A stretch of 64,000 nucleotides of DNA, from the NCBI GenBank assembly GCA_017548165.1, contig JAFYMW010000005.1, positions 25,342 through 89,341 on the forward strand. Direction: 5' to 3'. The position numbers were made by a program, and so were the translations under genes. Numbering within the stretch: position 1 is the first letter of the stretch; each line of letters opens with the position of its first letter. The notes under the pieces are model-generated. The model did not search any database, was not told the DNA's origin, and was given only the letters and a program-made list of their open reading frames with translations. Shown here in pieces: positions 1-6,895 of the stretch. Origin of the DNA: Bacteroidaceae bacterium. GTDB taxonomy: Bacteria; Bacteroidota; Bacteroidia; Bacteroidales; Bacteroidaceae.

Positions 1-308
1 CAGTTACCCTGACAGTCAATAAGCAACTCCTTCTGTCCTAATTGCACCAGTGCATCCTTGATACTGGCATCGCCATGGGGGTGAAACTGCATGGTATGAC
101 CCACGATGTTGGCAACCTTGTTATAACGTCCGTCGTCCATACGCTTCATGGAATGCAGGATACGACGTTGAACAGGTTTGAAACCATCACCGATATGAGG
201 TACTGCACGTTCAAGGATTACATACGATGCATAGTCCAGAAACCAATTCTGGAACATATTACTAAGATGGTGCACTACACCATCGCCTTGTTGCCTGTTG
301 TCTATCAT
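1..308 (-). CDS. parC: DNA topoisomerase IV subunit A (ParC/GyrA family), N-terminal part, cut by window edge
   Basis: Read on the minus strand from ATG at 308, the first 102 codons run open to the window edge. They contain the conserved type IIA topoisomerase A-subunit start: NWFLDYASYVILERAVP, then KPVQRRILHSM, then HTMQFHPHGDASI, then ALVQLGQKELLIDCQGN. The family cuts and rejoins both DNA strands, and as topoisomerase IV decatenates daughter chromosomes. The motif wording fits the Bacteroidetes ParC type better than GyrA, but the catalytic tyrosine and C-terminal domain lie outside the window. GyrB-type partner genes are elsewhere (gyrB at 58182 belongs to gyrase). A minus-strand promoter sits at 328-362. 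Confidence 0.88.
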   Translation of the reverse strand, partial: MIDNRQQGDGVVHHLSNMFQNWFLDYASYVILERAVPHIGDGFKPVQRRILHSMKRMDDGRYNKVANIVGHTMQFHPHGDASIKDALVQLGQKELLIDCQGN

Positions 309-327
309 TTACATGGTATTTTCTGTA

Positions 328-362
328 CAAATATACAAACAAACGAGCGAAATAATATCAAA
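328..362 (-). promoter_or_regulatory. Promoter for the parC-like gene
   Basis: On the minus strand TATATTTG (335-328) matches the Bacteroidetes -7 box TAnnTTTG, and TTTG (362-359) lies 23 bases upstream, slightly wide for a -33 box. Transcription would begin near 321, a dozen bases before the ATG at 308. Confidence 0.5.
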
Positions 363-389
363 CCTGCTTGGATATTTCACACTTCTTGT

Positions 390-397
390 TATATTTG
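390..397 (+). promoter_or_regulatory. Possible -7 box just before the endonuclease-fold gene
   Basis: TATATTTG at 390-397 fits TAnnTTTG and TTGG at 368-371 could be a weak -33 box. The box ends only five bases before the ATG at 403, so if it is used the mRNA would have almost no 5' leader. Confidence 0.35.
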
Positions 398-402
398 CAA
401 AC

Positions 403-1341
403 ATGAGATGGTGGTTTGTTGCTATATTCTATCTGATTTCCGCGATAAACATTCACGGACAGAGGTTTCGCGTAGCAACATGGAATATAGAAAATGCCTT
501 TGACACTATACATGACAAAGGAAAAGATGACATGGAATTCCTGCCCACAGCAGAACGTAAATGGCATAGCGGTCGCTATTGGCACAAACTACGTGGGATA
601 ACACAAACCATTGCCGCCATGGAGTTGCCGGCACTTATAGGAATACAAGAGGTAGAAAACGACACGGTGCTGCGCGACCTGACACGTCGTACTGCCCTAT
701 GGTCAGCACGATATAAGTTTGTCATGACAGACTGCGACGACACTCGAGGTGTGGATGTGGCTCTATTGTACAAACCTGAGGTATTCCAACTCTTTTCGTG
801 GCATGCAGTGCGTATACCGTCCACAGAAAATGGGTTGCTACCAACAAGAGACATTCTTGTAGCCAGCGGTATTGTTGGCAAAGACACGCTGAACATCTGT
901 GTGGTGCACCTACCAAGCAGACGTAACAACAACAGGGCAACGAAACTCAACAGAGCGTTGGCAGTACAAACACTGTGCCACACGCTGGATTCGCTACAAG
1001 GACAGAAAACACTTGTTATAGGAGACTTCAACGCCGAACCTGGCGACCAGATTTTCGATTCCTTAGGAAGATACGCCACTACCCTACTGCCCACAGACAA
1101 GAAAACGCTCTACGACAAACGAGGAACTTATTATTTCCGTGGCGAATGGGGATTTCTGGATCACATTCTGGCATCGAAAGAACTGCATCACTACTCTATC
1201 GGTGAAGCTGAAGAATGCAGATTTACATGGTTACTGAGAACCAGCAAACAGATACCACACAGAACATATGGTGGCAACAGTTACCTTGGGGGAATCAGTG
1301 ACCATCTGCCCTTAATCTGCGACTTTGAACTGAGAAGATAA
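403..1341 (+). CDS. Secreted endonuclease/exonuclease/phosphatase (EEP) family protein
   Basis: The 312-residue product starts with a short hydrophobic signal-type segment (about residues 3-16), so it probably acts in the periplasm or outside. It then shows the EEP (DNase I-like) motif series: ATWNIENAFD, GIQEVEN, VALLYKPEVF, VVHLPSRR, IGDFNAEPGD, FLDHILAS and ISDHLPL. These give the metal-binding Asn/Glu and the catalytic Asp/His set. The family includes nucleases and lipid or sugar phosphatases, so the substrate cannot be read from sequence. An upstream in-frame extension to 298 is open but would bury the signal peptide, so the ATG at 403 is preferred. The gene stands alone, divergent from parC and convergent with the comF operon. 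Confidence 0.85.
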   Translation: MRWWFVAIFYLISAINIHGQRFRVATWNIENAFDTIHDKGKDDMEFLPTAERKWHSGRYWHKLRGITQTIAAMELPALIGIQEVENDTVLRDLTRRTALWSARYKFVMTDCDDTRGVDVALLYKPEVFQLFSWHAVRIPSTENGLLPTRDILVASGIVGKDTLNICVVHLPSRRNNNRATKLNRALAVQTLCHTLDSLQGQKTLVIGDFNAEPGDQIFDSLGRYATTLLPTDKKTLYDKRGTYYFRGEWGFLDHILASKELHHYSIGEAEECRFTWLLRTSKQIPHRTYGGNSYLGGISDHLPLICDFELRR

Positions 1342-1363
1342 AGTTCTACAACAACAGAATAAG

Positions 1364-1654
1364 TCAGGAAGAAAGTTCGCTGGCAAACATTGTATCCAAA
1401 CTTTGCTGAGAAAACGGACATGGTTCACCACGGAGCCTGGCAAGTTGAAACTGTTGACAAGCACGAAGTACGGAATCTTCTTGAAAACATTTGAAAAGGG
1501 TCGCTTTCAGTTCATCCAGTCTGGAAACATCCTTTACAGAAAACTTACCGCATACAGCATAACTGACCTCCTTCTGAGGCATTACATCATGATAATAGTA
1601 GGACCATACCAGAAATTGCATACACACATCAGGTGTCATCAATACTTCATTCAT
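1364..1654 (-). CDS. Small hypothetical protein (96 aa)
   Basis: I do not recognise this protein. It is 96 residues, soluble, with several aromatic and cysteine residues (VWSYYYHDVMPQ, LFKCFQED) and no signal peptide or membrane segment. It lies 48 bases downstream of comF on the same strand. The gap holds the degenerate TAATCG/TCAACG repeat described at 1661-1712, so it may be a trailing operon member. A similar-length open frame exists on the plus strand across the same bases but reads less like a protein. Existence as a real gene is moderately likely. Confidence 0.5.
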   Translation of the reverse strand: MNEVLMTPDVCMQFLVWSYYYHDVMPQKEVSYAVCGKFSVKDVSRLDELKATLFKCFQEDSVLRACQQFQLARLRGEPCPFSQQSLDTMFASELSS

Positions 1655-1660
1655 TTGATT

Positions 1661-1712
1661 TTAATCGTTAGTCGTTAAACACTAATCGCTCAACGTTAAT
1701 CGTCAACCATCC
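1661..1712. repeat. Degenerate intergenic repeat of TAATCG/TCAACG words
   Basis: Short words such as TTAATCGTT, TAATCGCTCAACG and TTAATCGTCAACC follow one another. The same wording returns at 4450-4515 (inverted) and 16810-16855, always between genes. Confidence 0.55.
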
Positions 1713-2401
1713 CCCGACCAGCCCAGGGTGTAGACCTGCAGTCTAACTCGAGGAAATGCTTCGCGCAAAGCACGTATGGCATCACAGAGGGTTGCACCCG
1801 TTGTCATTATATCGTCAACAAGCAAGACCACCTTGTCATTCAAGTCAATCTGCCTCTTTTTCACAGCGAAGATACCATAAGTATTGTTCCAACGTTCATG
1901 GGCTCCCTTGTGGGTTTGGGTGGAATTATTCTTTTTACGAACCAATATATCTGTACACACTGGCACATGAATCACTTTGGAAACTCCTTTGGCAATCCAT
2001 TCTGCCTGATTATAACCGCGGCTCAACCGTCGCTTCCATGACAAAGGAATGGGGATGACAGCGTCTACACCAACTCCCAAACCCATAGAATACCATATAG
2101 GGAAGGTCAGTACTGCAAGCTTGGTCCCCAATTGTGGACATCCTTGATATTTTATGGCGATAAATAGTTTGTGATATTCGGAATAAGAATGATAGTACAG
2201 GGAACTTCCTGCTGCTTCTACATCGTATTTATCCCACAGCGAACGCAACAAAGGATTGTCGGTAACACTGGACCATCTTACTGGCACAAGTCGGCATAAG
2301 CACACATTGCACAGATCGCGCTCGCTGGATGTCAGCTCCGCACCACACACCACACAGCGACGCGGCAGGAAGAGGTCAACCAATGTAAGCCAAAAACTCA
2401 T
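1703..2401 (-). CDS. comF: ComF family amidophosphoribosyltransferase-like protein
   Basis: The 232-residue protein has an N-terminal four-cysteine zinc-binding pair (CVVCGAEL about residues 15-22, CNVCLCRL about 31-38) followed by a type I phosphoribosyltransferase domain. The PRPP-binding loop VVLLVDDIMTTGATL lies near residues 191-205 and the family signature RGYNQAEWIA near 134-143. ComF homologues are needed for DNA uptake in naturally competent bacteria, but the biochemical role is unsettled and many non-competent bacteria carry one. The start overlaps the end of the PHP gene by 26 bases, indicating translational coupling in the operon 3562 to 1703. Confidence 0.88.
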   Translation of the reverse strand: MSFWLTLVDLFLPRRCVVCGAELTSSERDLCNVCLCRLVPVRWSSVTDNPLLRSLWDKYDVEAAGSSLYYHSYSEYHKLFIAIKYQGCPQLGTKLAVLTFPIWYSMGLGVGVDAVIPIPLSWKRRLSRGYNQAEWIAKGVSKVIHVPVCTDILVRKKNNSTQTHKGAHERWNNTYGIFAVKKRQIDLNDKVVLLVDDIMTTGATLCDAIRALREAFPRVRLQVYTLGWSGDG

Positions 2402-3089
2402 CCGGCTGATGATTCATTATCAGTTCTGATGGAAAATTGGACTCCTCAAGCAATTCCCACAAATAGGTGTAATCGGCGATGGAGAATGAGGTATGTGCAT
2501 CACTACCCAGAATAACCGGCACTCCATACTTGCGACTTAATTTAAGAATATCAAGGTTGTTGGAACGTGCCTGCAACTTGCCCCGCGAGGGTATAAGACT
2601 GCTGTTGTTTATCTCCAGAAGGGTCTTGTTTTCACCAGCAGCGATAACAAGAGGTTCGAAATCCAGTTCCGCAGCGCCATCTCCTGGATGAGAGATAATT
2701 TGGACCCACGGATTCCTTATCACATTGAGCAGTCCCTGTGTGTTCTCTTCCTTGGTGCCTCCATCCCAGCAAAGGGGATGGACACCAGCTATACGGATGT
2801 CGAGGATACGATAATAACTCTCGTCAAGATCCAGAGTGCCATTCTTGTCCAAGATATTCAATTCTGCACCTAACATCAGCTTAAGACCATACATATCCCT
2901 TGGCACTACATGCAAATTACGGAAATATATGGGGTCGCACGTACCTGGAATCCCCGGAGCATGTTCTGTTATGCCAAGGATTTCCAGTCCGCGGTTAGCA
3001 GCTTCGTGCGCCATTTCCTGTATGGTGCTATAGGCATGCCCGGAAACTATGGTGTGCGTATGCACATCCAGTTTTGGCTTTATACGCAT
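2376..3089 (-). CDS. PHP-domain phosphatase/hydrolase, YcdX type
   Basis: The 237 residues form a single PHP (polymerase and histidinol phosphatase) domain. Metal-ligand motifs appear in order: KLDVHTHTIVSGHAYS near the N terminus, LGITEHAPG near residue 40, GAELNI near 75, IAGVHPLCW near 100, IISHPGDG near 135 and LGSDAHTSFS near 195. These fit the trinuclear-metal YcdX phosphatase group; its physiological substrate is not established. The ATG at 3089 overlaps the stop of the SecB-like gene, and the end overlaps comF, so the three genes are coupled. Confidence 0.88.
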   Translation of the reverse strand: MRIKPKLDVHTHTIVSGHAYSTIQEMAHEAANRGLEILGITEHAPGIPGTCDPIYFRNLHVVPRDMYGLKLMLGAELNILDKNGTLDLDESYYRILDIRIAGVHPLCWDGGTKEENTQGLLNVIRNPWVQIISHPGDGAAELDFEPLVIAAGENKTLLEINNSSLIPSRGKLQARSNNLDILKLSRKYGVPVILGSDAHTSFSIADYTYLWELLEESNFPSELIMNHQPDEFLAYIG

Positions 3090-3562
3090 TATGCTTCTGC
3101 CTGTGGTGTTGAGGGATTGGGCACATTGCGCTGAAAACGCAAAGGTTCGCGCATAAACTGCTGTGGGTTGACCATGGGCAGGAGTGCACGAGGGAAACCA
3201 GCATCATCGGTACGTACAGCCAAAATGCCACGCGCTGCTCCAATGGTGACATCGGTAAGATGGTGTACCAATCCTACAGGAATAATCCACTGATCACCAT
3301 TGAGGTCGTACATTGAAGACCAAGATTCGCGAGAGAACTCGAAAACACCCTCAACAGACAACATAAGTTGTGTGATGTCGTTCTTCTTGTATTCGATATT
3401 CAAGAGACAACGAACAAGGCGATTCTGTGTATCGCTGCTGAAATTAATCTGGTTACCTACCTGCAACTCGCCCTCGGGCCACTCGTTGCACAATGAAACG
3501 AACTGTACCTGACGTACATCGTTCAATTTAAACTGAATTTGTATTTGCTGTTGTTTGCTCAT
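3089..3562 (-). CDS. SecB-like (export chaperone fold) protein
   Basis: Starting at ATG 3562 the product has 157 residues. The order of elements follows SecB: an N-terminal strand region (IQIQFKLNDVRQVQF), alternating strands (LVRCLLNIEYKKND, LMLSVEGVFEFS), then IPVGLVHHLTDVTIGAARGIL and ALLPMVNPQQF. The last two align by eye with the E. coli SecB segment around LFPYARECITSMVSRGTF and LAPVNFDALF. SecB binds unfolded preproteins for SecA, but relatives also serve toxin-antitoxin systems. No toxin or antitoxin gene is adjacent; the neighbours are PHP and comF. The longer frame to 3616 would start inside the promoter TAACTTTG (3602-3595). Confidence 0.6.
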   Translation of the reverse strand: MSKQQQIQIQFKLNDVRQVQFVSLCNEWPEGELQVGNQINFSSDTQNRLVRCLLNIEYKKNDITQLMLSVEGVFEFSRESWSSMYDLNGDQWIIPVGLVHHLTDVTIGAARGILAVRTDDAGFPRALLPMVNPQQFMREPLRFQRNVPNPSTPQAEA

Positions 3563-3594
3563 ATACCTTATATTATATTTATAGTGTTGCGACA

Positions 3595-3602
3595 CAAAGT
3601 TA
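3595..3602 (-). promoter_or_regulatory. -7 box for the SecB-like/PHP/comF operon
   Basis: TAACTTTG read on the minus strand matches TAnnTTTG and lies 33 bases before the ATG at 3562. The -33 box is not clear at normal spacing. Confidence 0.55.
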
Positions 3603-3666
3603 CAAATTTTATTCATAATACTTTGACAAAAGGTAACACATTGACACTTTTCTGCAAAAATAATTG

Positions 3667-3674
3667 TACTTTTG
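3667..3674 (+). promoter_or_regulatory. -7 box for the tandem BRCT gene
   Basis: TACTTTTG fits TAnnTTTG and lies 25 bases before the ATG at 3700. It overlaps the longer in-frame TTG start at 3664, which is a reason to reject that start. Confidence 0.55.
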
Positions 3675-3699
3675 CACAGACAGCCAACTTAAAGTACAG

Positions 3700-4449
3700 A
3701 TGAAAGTAGAACAGCTATCTTTTTTTGACGACCTGGAGATGACACCAGCGCTACAATGTCCACTGATAGGACGCAAGGTGGTTGTCACCGGTTCCTTCGA
3801 CCAAAGCAGGCAGGTTTTGCGTAGCACATTGATGCGACTTGGTGCCAGTGAGGTGCGCTATGACAAGCTACAGCGCAACACACATTATCTATTGGTTGGA
3901 GAAACACCTGACCAAGAGGTCATCAATTACTGGAGATTATATGTGCATGACGGTTACAACATATGCAGGATAGATGCTGAGGATCTGCGCAGGATACAAA
4001 ATGGAGACTATGCCCCATACCAAACTGCAGAGGAGATAACAAAGCAACTGCACCTGACACAAGAGCATGTCTACTGGAAAGCTCCAGAGATAACAACATT
4101 GAAAAATACAAGGGCAGTTTCGCCAATACATTTAGGTAGCGACAATACCTTATATAATAAAGAGATATTTGTAGACATTTCCATAATAGACGAAATGCCA
4201 GACATAGCACAAGGACTGGGATGCTTGGGAGCATATGCCAATATAGAGATGGCAGACGACACGGACTACATCCTTATACCCAAGTCTATACCACAAACGG
4301 TATGCAAGGCTGTGGAGGAGTATTACAACAATAGCCGCGCAACGATATTCAACACTCCATTTATCATACTTGAGGACTTGTTAGAATTTCTAAATAGACG
4401 CCTCAAAGAATTCCCCGATGAGGTACTGGGGGACTATGTAATGCGATAG
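3700..4449 (+). CDS. Stand-alone protein with two BRCT-like domains
   Basis: The 249-residue protein begins MKVEQLSFFDDLEM. A BRCT domain spans about residues 20-98 (PLIGRKVVVTGSF at its start, the phosphate-pocket type TGSF, then LRSTLMRLGASEV, THYLLVGETPD). A second, more diverged copy spans about 158-240 (LYNKEIFVDISI, ADDTDYILIPKSI, TIFNTPFIILEDLLEFL). BRCT modules bind phosphopeptides or DNA ends in repair proteins. In bacteria they usually sit on LigA or on PolC/DnaQ-type exonucleases, and here no enzymatic domain is attached. The role is unknown; DNA repair or replication is an inference from the fold only. Monocistronic with its own promoter. Confidence 0.7.
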   Translation: MKVEQLSFFDDLEMTPALQCPLIGRKVVVTGSFDQSRQVLRSTLMRLGASEVRYDKLQRNTHYLLVGETPDQEVINYWRLYVHDGYNICRIDAEDLRRIQNGDYAPYQTAEEITKQLHLTQEHVYWKAPEITTLKNTRAVSPIHLGSDNTLYNKEIFVDISIIDEMPDIAQGLGCLGAYANIEMADDTDYILIPKSIPQTVCKAVEEYYNNSRATIFNTPFIILEDLLEFLNRRLKEFPDEVLGDYVMR

Positions 4450-4649
4450 GAAACGATGAGCGAGTAGATATTAACATTGAGCGATGAGCATTGAGCGTTG
4501 AGCGATTAACGAATATAAATGAAAAACAGGCTACAACTTCGCTCACCACTTACCACTCACCGTTCTATTGTTTTCAGCTTTCAGTTTTCCGTTCGTTCAT
4601 CCACCAGCACCCATTGCTGAAGTAAAACAATATAATAACATATACAATC
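4450..4649. repeat. Gap with degenerate GAGCGATTAACG-type repeats before ispF
   Basis: Between the BRCT gene and ispF, 4450-4515 holds repeated words GATGAGCG, TTGAGCGATGAGC and TTGAGCGATTAACG, the reverse complement of the words at 1661-1712. 4541-4605 continues with low-complexity CACTTACCACTCACC and TTTCAGTTTTCCG. No good promoter for ispF was found here. Confidence 0.5.
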
Positions 4650-5129
4650 ATGAAAATTAGAGTAGGATTTGGATTTGATGTTCATCAGTTGGTAGAAGGT
4701 CGTGACCTTTGGTTAGGGGGCATCAAGCTGGAACACACAAAAGGTTTGCTCGGACACAGCGATGCGGATGTATTGATTCATGCTATCTGCGATGCACTGT
4801 TGGGAGCTGCCAATATGCGCGATATCGGTTATCATTTTCCCGACACTGGATCAGAGTTCAAGAATATAGATAGTAAAATCCTGCTACGTCGCACTGTAGA
4901 GATTATTGCCTCCAAAGGTTATAGCGTGGGTAATATTGACGCAACAATTTGTGCCGAACGCCCAAAACTTAAGATGCACATCCCCGATATGCAACAATGT
5001 CTAGCAGATTGCATGGATATCGATGCCGATGATGTAAGCATCAAAGCGACTACAACGGAGAAATTGGGTTTCACTGGCAGGGAGGAAGGTATTTCTGCCT
5101 ACGCCACTGTACTAATAGAGGCGAAGTAA
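4650..5129 (+). CDS. ispF: 2-C-methyl-D-erythritol 2,4-cyclodiphosphate synthase
   Basis: The 159 residues match the normal IspF length. The metal-binding start GFGFDVHQL (residues 6-14), the GHSDADVLIHAICDALLGAA block (about 35-54) and the C-terminal TTTEKLGFTGREEGISAYA block are all present. IspF converts CDP-methylerythritol 2-phosphate to the cyclic diphosphate in the cytoplasmic MEP isoprenoid pathway. It feeds undecaprenyl phosphate for wall synthesis and quinones. It is monocistronic here; no other MEP gene is near. Confidence 0.97.
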   Translation: MKIRVGFGFDVHQLVEGRDLWLGGIKLEHTKGLLGHSDADVLIHAICDALLGAANMRDIGYHFPDTGSEFKNIDSKILLRRTVEIIASKGYSVGNIDATICAERPKLKMHIPDMQQCLADCMDIDADDVSIKATTTEKLGFTGREEGISAYATVLIEAK

Positions 5130-5244
5130 ACTGAGGCAGTTAGCTATAGCATACATGTTTTATAACACAAATAAACATATTTACCACCTTAAATTGACAT
5201 AAATCAAGAAAACACATTTTTTTGTACAAAAGTTACGCTCAACT

Positions 5245-5347
5245 ATTGCAGGATTGCAAAAAAGCCGTACCTTTGCATCGTGTTTTTCATGGTATTAGAT
5301 TTAAGGTTAACAAAAGATTGGTTGTCGTGAGACAACCTTCTTTTTTT
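5245..5347 (+). ncRNA. Candidate small RNA or mini-gene with own promoter, 13-codon ORF and terminator
   Basis: TACCTTTG (5268-5275) with ATTG (5245-5248) 19 bases upstream forms a good Bacteroidetes promoter, so transcription should start near 5281. A perfect 7-bp stem GGTTGTC/GACAACC with a GTGA tetraloop (5320-5337) followed by TTCTTTTTTT ends the transcript near 5347, giving about 67 nt. The next gene, nhaA, is on the other strand, so this is not an ordinary leader. Inside is ATG to TGA, 5289-5330, encoding MVLDLRLTKDWLS; its stop codon sits exactly in the terminator loop. It could be a regulatory RNA, a tiny peptide gene, or an attenuator relic. Function unknown. Confidence 0.6.
5320..5347 (+). 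terminator. Intrinsic terminator of the candidate small RNA
   Basis: Stem GGTTGTC/GACAACC, loop GTGA, followed by TTCTTTTTTT. Confidence 0.85.
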
Positions 5348-5400
5348 ATACCTTGACAACAACCATTTTATCACACATCCACTACTTTTCAACAATATTT

Positions 5401-5452
5401 TTGGGTGCACTCTAGGTTTTGGTAGTTGACCATATACCCAAAGTGCACCCAA
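5401..5452. repeat. Perfect 11-bp inverted repeat after nhaA
   Basis: TTGGGTGCACT (5401-5411) and AGTGCACCCAA (5442-5452) are exact reverse complements, 30 bases apart, starting 26 bases beyond the nhaA stop. It may act as the nhaA terminator, but the U-tract is poor (AAATATTG follows on the minus strand). A protein-binding dyad is also possible. Confidence 0.6.
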
Positions 5453-5478
5453 CATATGTAGAGATGATGAAAGCAGAC

Positions 5479-6861
5479 CTACTTTCTTGGCAATACCTTA
5501 TTTAATAATATCGAGCCCAAGACTGCGCTGACAATGGAGCCACATAGAATTCCCAACTTGGCATCGTTGAGCAAAGACTGCATTTGAGTGGGTTCATATC
5601 CTGGCAAATCCATAGGATATGACAATGTAGCCAAAAACGTACTAACCGTGAAACCAATGCCACACAACAAGGCAATACCAGAGAGTGATGACCAGTTACT
5701 GCCAGTAGGCATCTGAACCAGTCTAGTTTTAATACCCAACCAACATGCCAACATAACACCACAGAATTTACCAACAACCAAACCAAGGAAAACACCCAAA
5801 GCTGCTCCTTGGAAAAGATTGCCAACACTCATACCATCAAAACACACACCGGCATTGGCAAAGGCAAACAGTGGTATGATAAACAAGCTTATGGGGTTGC
5901 GCAAGACATCCTCGGTGTCCTGAAGGGTGGAGATAAGATGATCTGAAGCCGACTCTATGGAACGGAGGTTTTGAATATCCTCGCGTGAAAGCATATGCGG
6001 TGTGTGCTTGTGATGTACTGTCACCTCATAATGTGGGAACTTGTCTATCTGTGTGCGAATACGCTCTATATAATACTTGGTACCATGGCTCAATCTTGCT
6101 GGGATACAAAAAGCCAAAACCACACCGGCTATGGTGGAATGTATGCCACTTTGGAACATGCACCACCACATAACCAAACCAACCATGAAATAGATCATCT
6201 TGCTTCGCACATTGCGATATGCCTCGGCAGCACAAATGATGACACACAACAAGACTCCTGCCAAATGTGGAAGAGAGATATGGTCGGTATATTTTATAGC
6301 TATAACAAAGATGCCACCCAAATCATCGGCAACAGCCAAAGCAGCGAGAAAAACTTTTAATCCCAAAGGGACTCTGCGAGAGAACATCGAAAGAACACCA
6401 AGCGAAAAGGCGATATCTGTGGCCATGGGGATGGGCATACCTCTACCCACGAGGGCGAAATCCGTGCCCCCTGAAGTAAAATATGTCGACAAACCAAAAA
6501 TAACAGTGGGCACCACCATACCGCCTATTGCTGCTATGACAGGTAGCAAGGCCTTGCGATATGAAGAAAGTTCACCACCACAGAAAATCTCTCGTTTCAA
6601 TTCCAGGCCAACAGAGAGAAAGAATATGGCCATAAGGAAATCGTTGACGAAACCGCCAATAGTCAATGACTTGCCATTGTGCATCAACAAATCCACTCCA
6701 CCTACAATCAGCTGAAGCGGTTCCTGCCAAAACTCTTGATACCATTGCTTAGTGAATGGAAGATTAGCAACAACAAGAGCGGCAATAGTTGCCAAAATCA
6801 GGAAGATGCCGCCCTCGGCATACTTCCTGATTGTAGACATAAACGTATAATTATGTTTCAT
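5479..6861 (-). CDS. nhaA: Na+/H+ antiporter NhaA
   Basis: The 460-residue inner-membrane protein has about a dozen hydrophobic helices. It carries the NhaA signatures IPMATDIAFSLGVLS and LAALAVADDLGGIFVIAI, with the paired Asp residues that carry Na+ and H+. NhaA exports Na+ in exchange for protons at alkaline pH. A soluble insert of about 60 residues (around 285-345: HYEVTVHHKHTPHMLS to DTEDVLRNP) precedes the C-terminal helices, as in other long Bacteroidetes NhaA. A further frame to 6876 would use GTG; the ATG at 6861 or the one at 6840 is more likely. It lies 34 bases after the NahK-like gene and is probably cotranscribed with it. Confidence 0.93.
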   Translation of the reverse strand: MKHNYTFMSTIRKYAEGGIFLILATIAALVVANLPFTKQWYQEFWQEPLQLIVGGVDLLMHNGKSLTIGGFVNDFLMAIFFLSVGLELKREIFCGGELSSYRKALLPVIAAIGGMVVPTVIFGLSTYFTSGGTDFALVGRGMPIPMATDIAFSLGVLSMFSRRVPLGLKVFLAALAVADDLGGIFVIAIKYTDHISLPHLAGVLLCVIICAAEAYRNVRSKMIYFMVGLVMWWCMFQSGIHSTIAGVVLAFCIPARLSHGTKYYIERIRTQIDKFPHYEVTVHHKHTPHMLSREDIQNLRSIESASDHLISTLQDTEDVLRNPISLFIIPLFAFANAGVCFDGMSVGNLFQGAALGVFLGLVVGKFCGVMLACWLGIKTRLVQMPTGSNWSSLSGIALLCGIGFTVSTFLATLSYPMDLPGYEPTQMQSLLNDAKLGILCGSIVSAVLGSILLNKVLPRK

Positions 6862-6895
6862 TTCTAAGAGCTTCACTTAATGCGAAGCAACATTA

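Noticed and set aside
1403-1678. Plus-strand ORF of 91 codons opposite the 96-aa hypothetical
   Set aside because: Less protein-like composition, no promoter, and it runs into the repeat patch; the minus frame is favoured.
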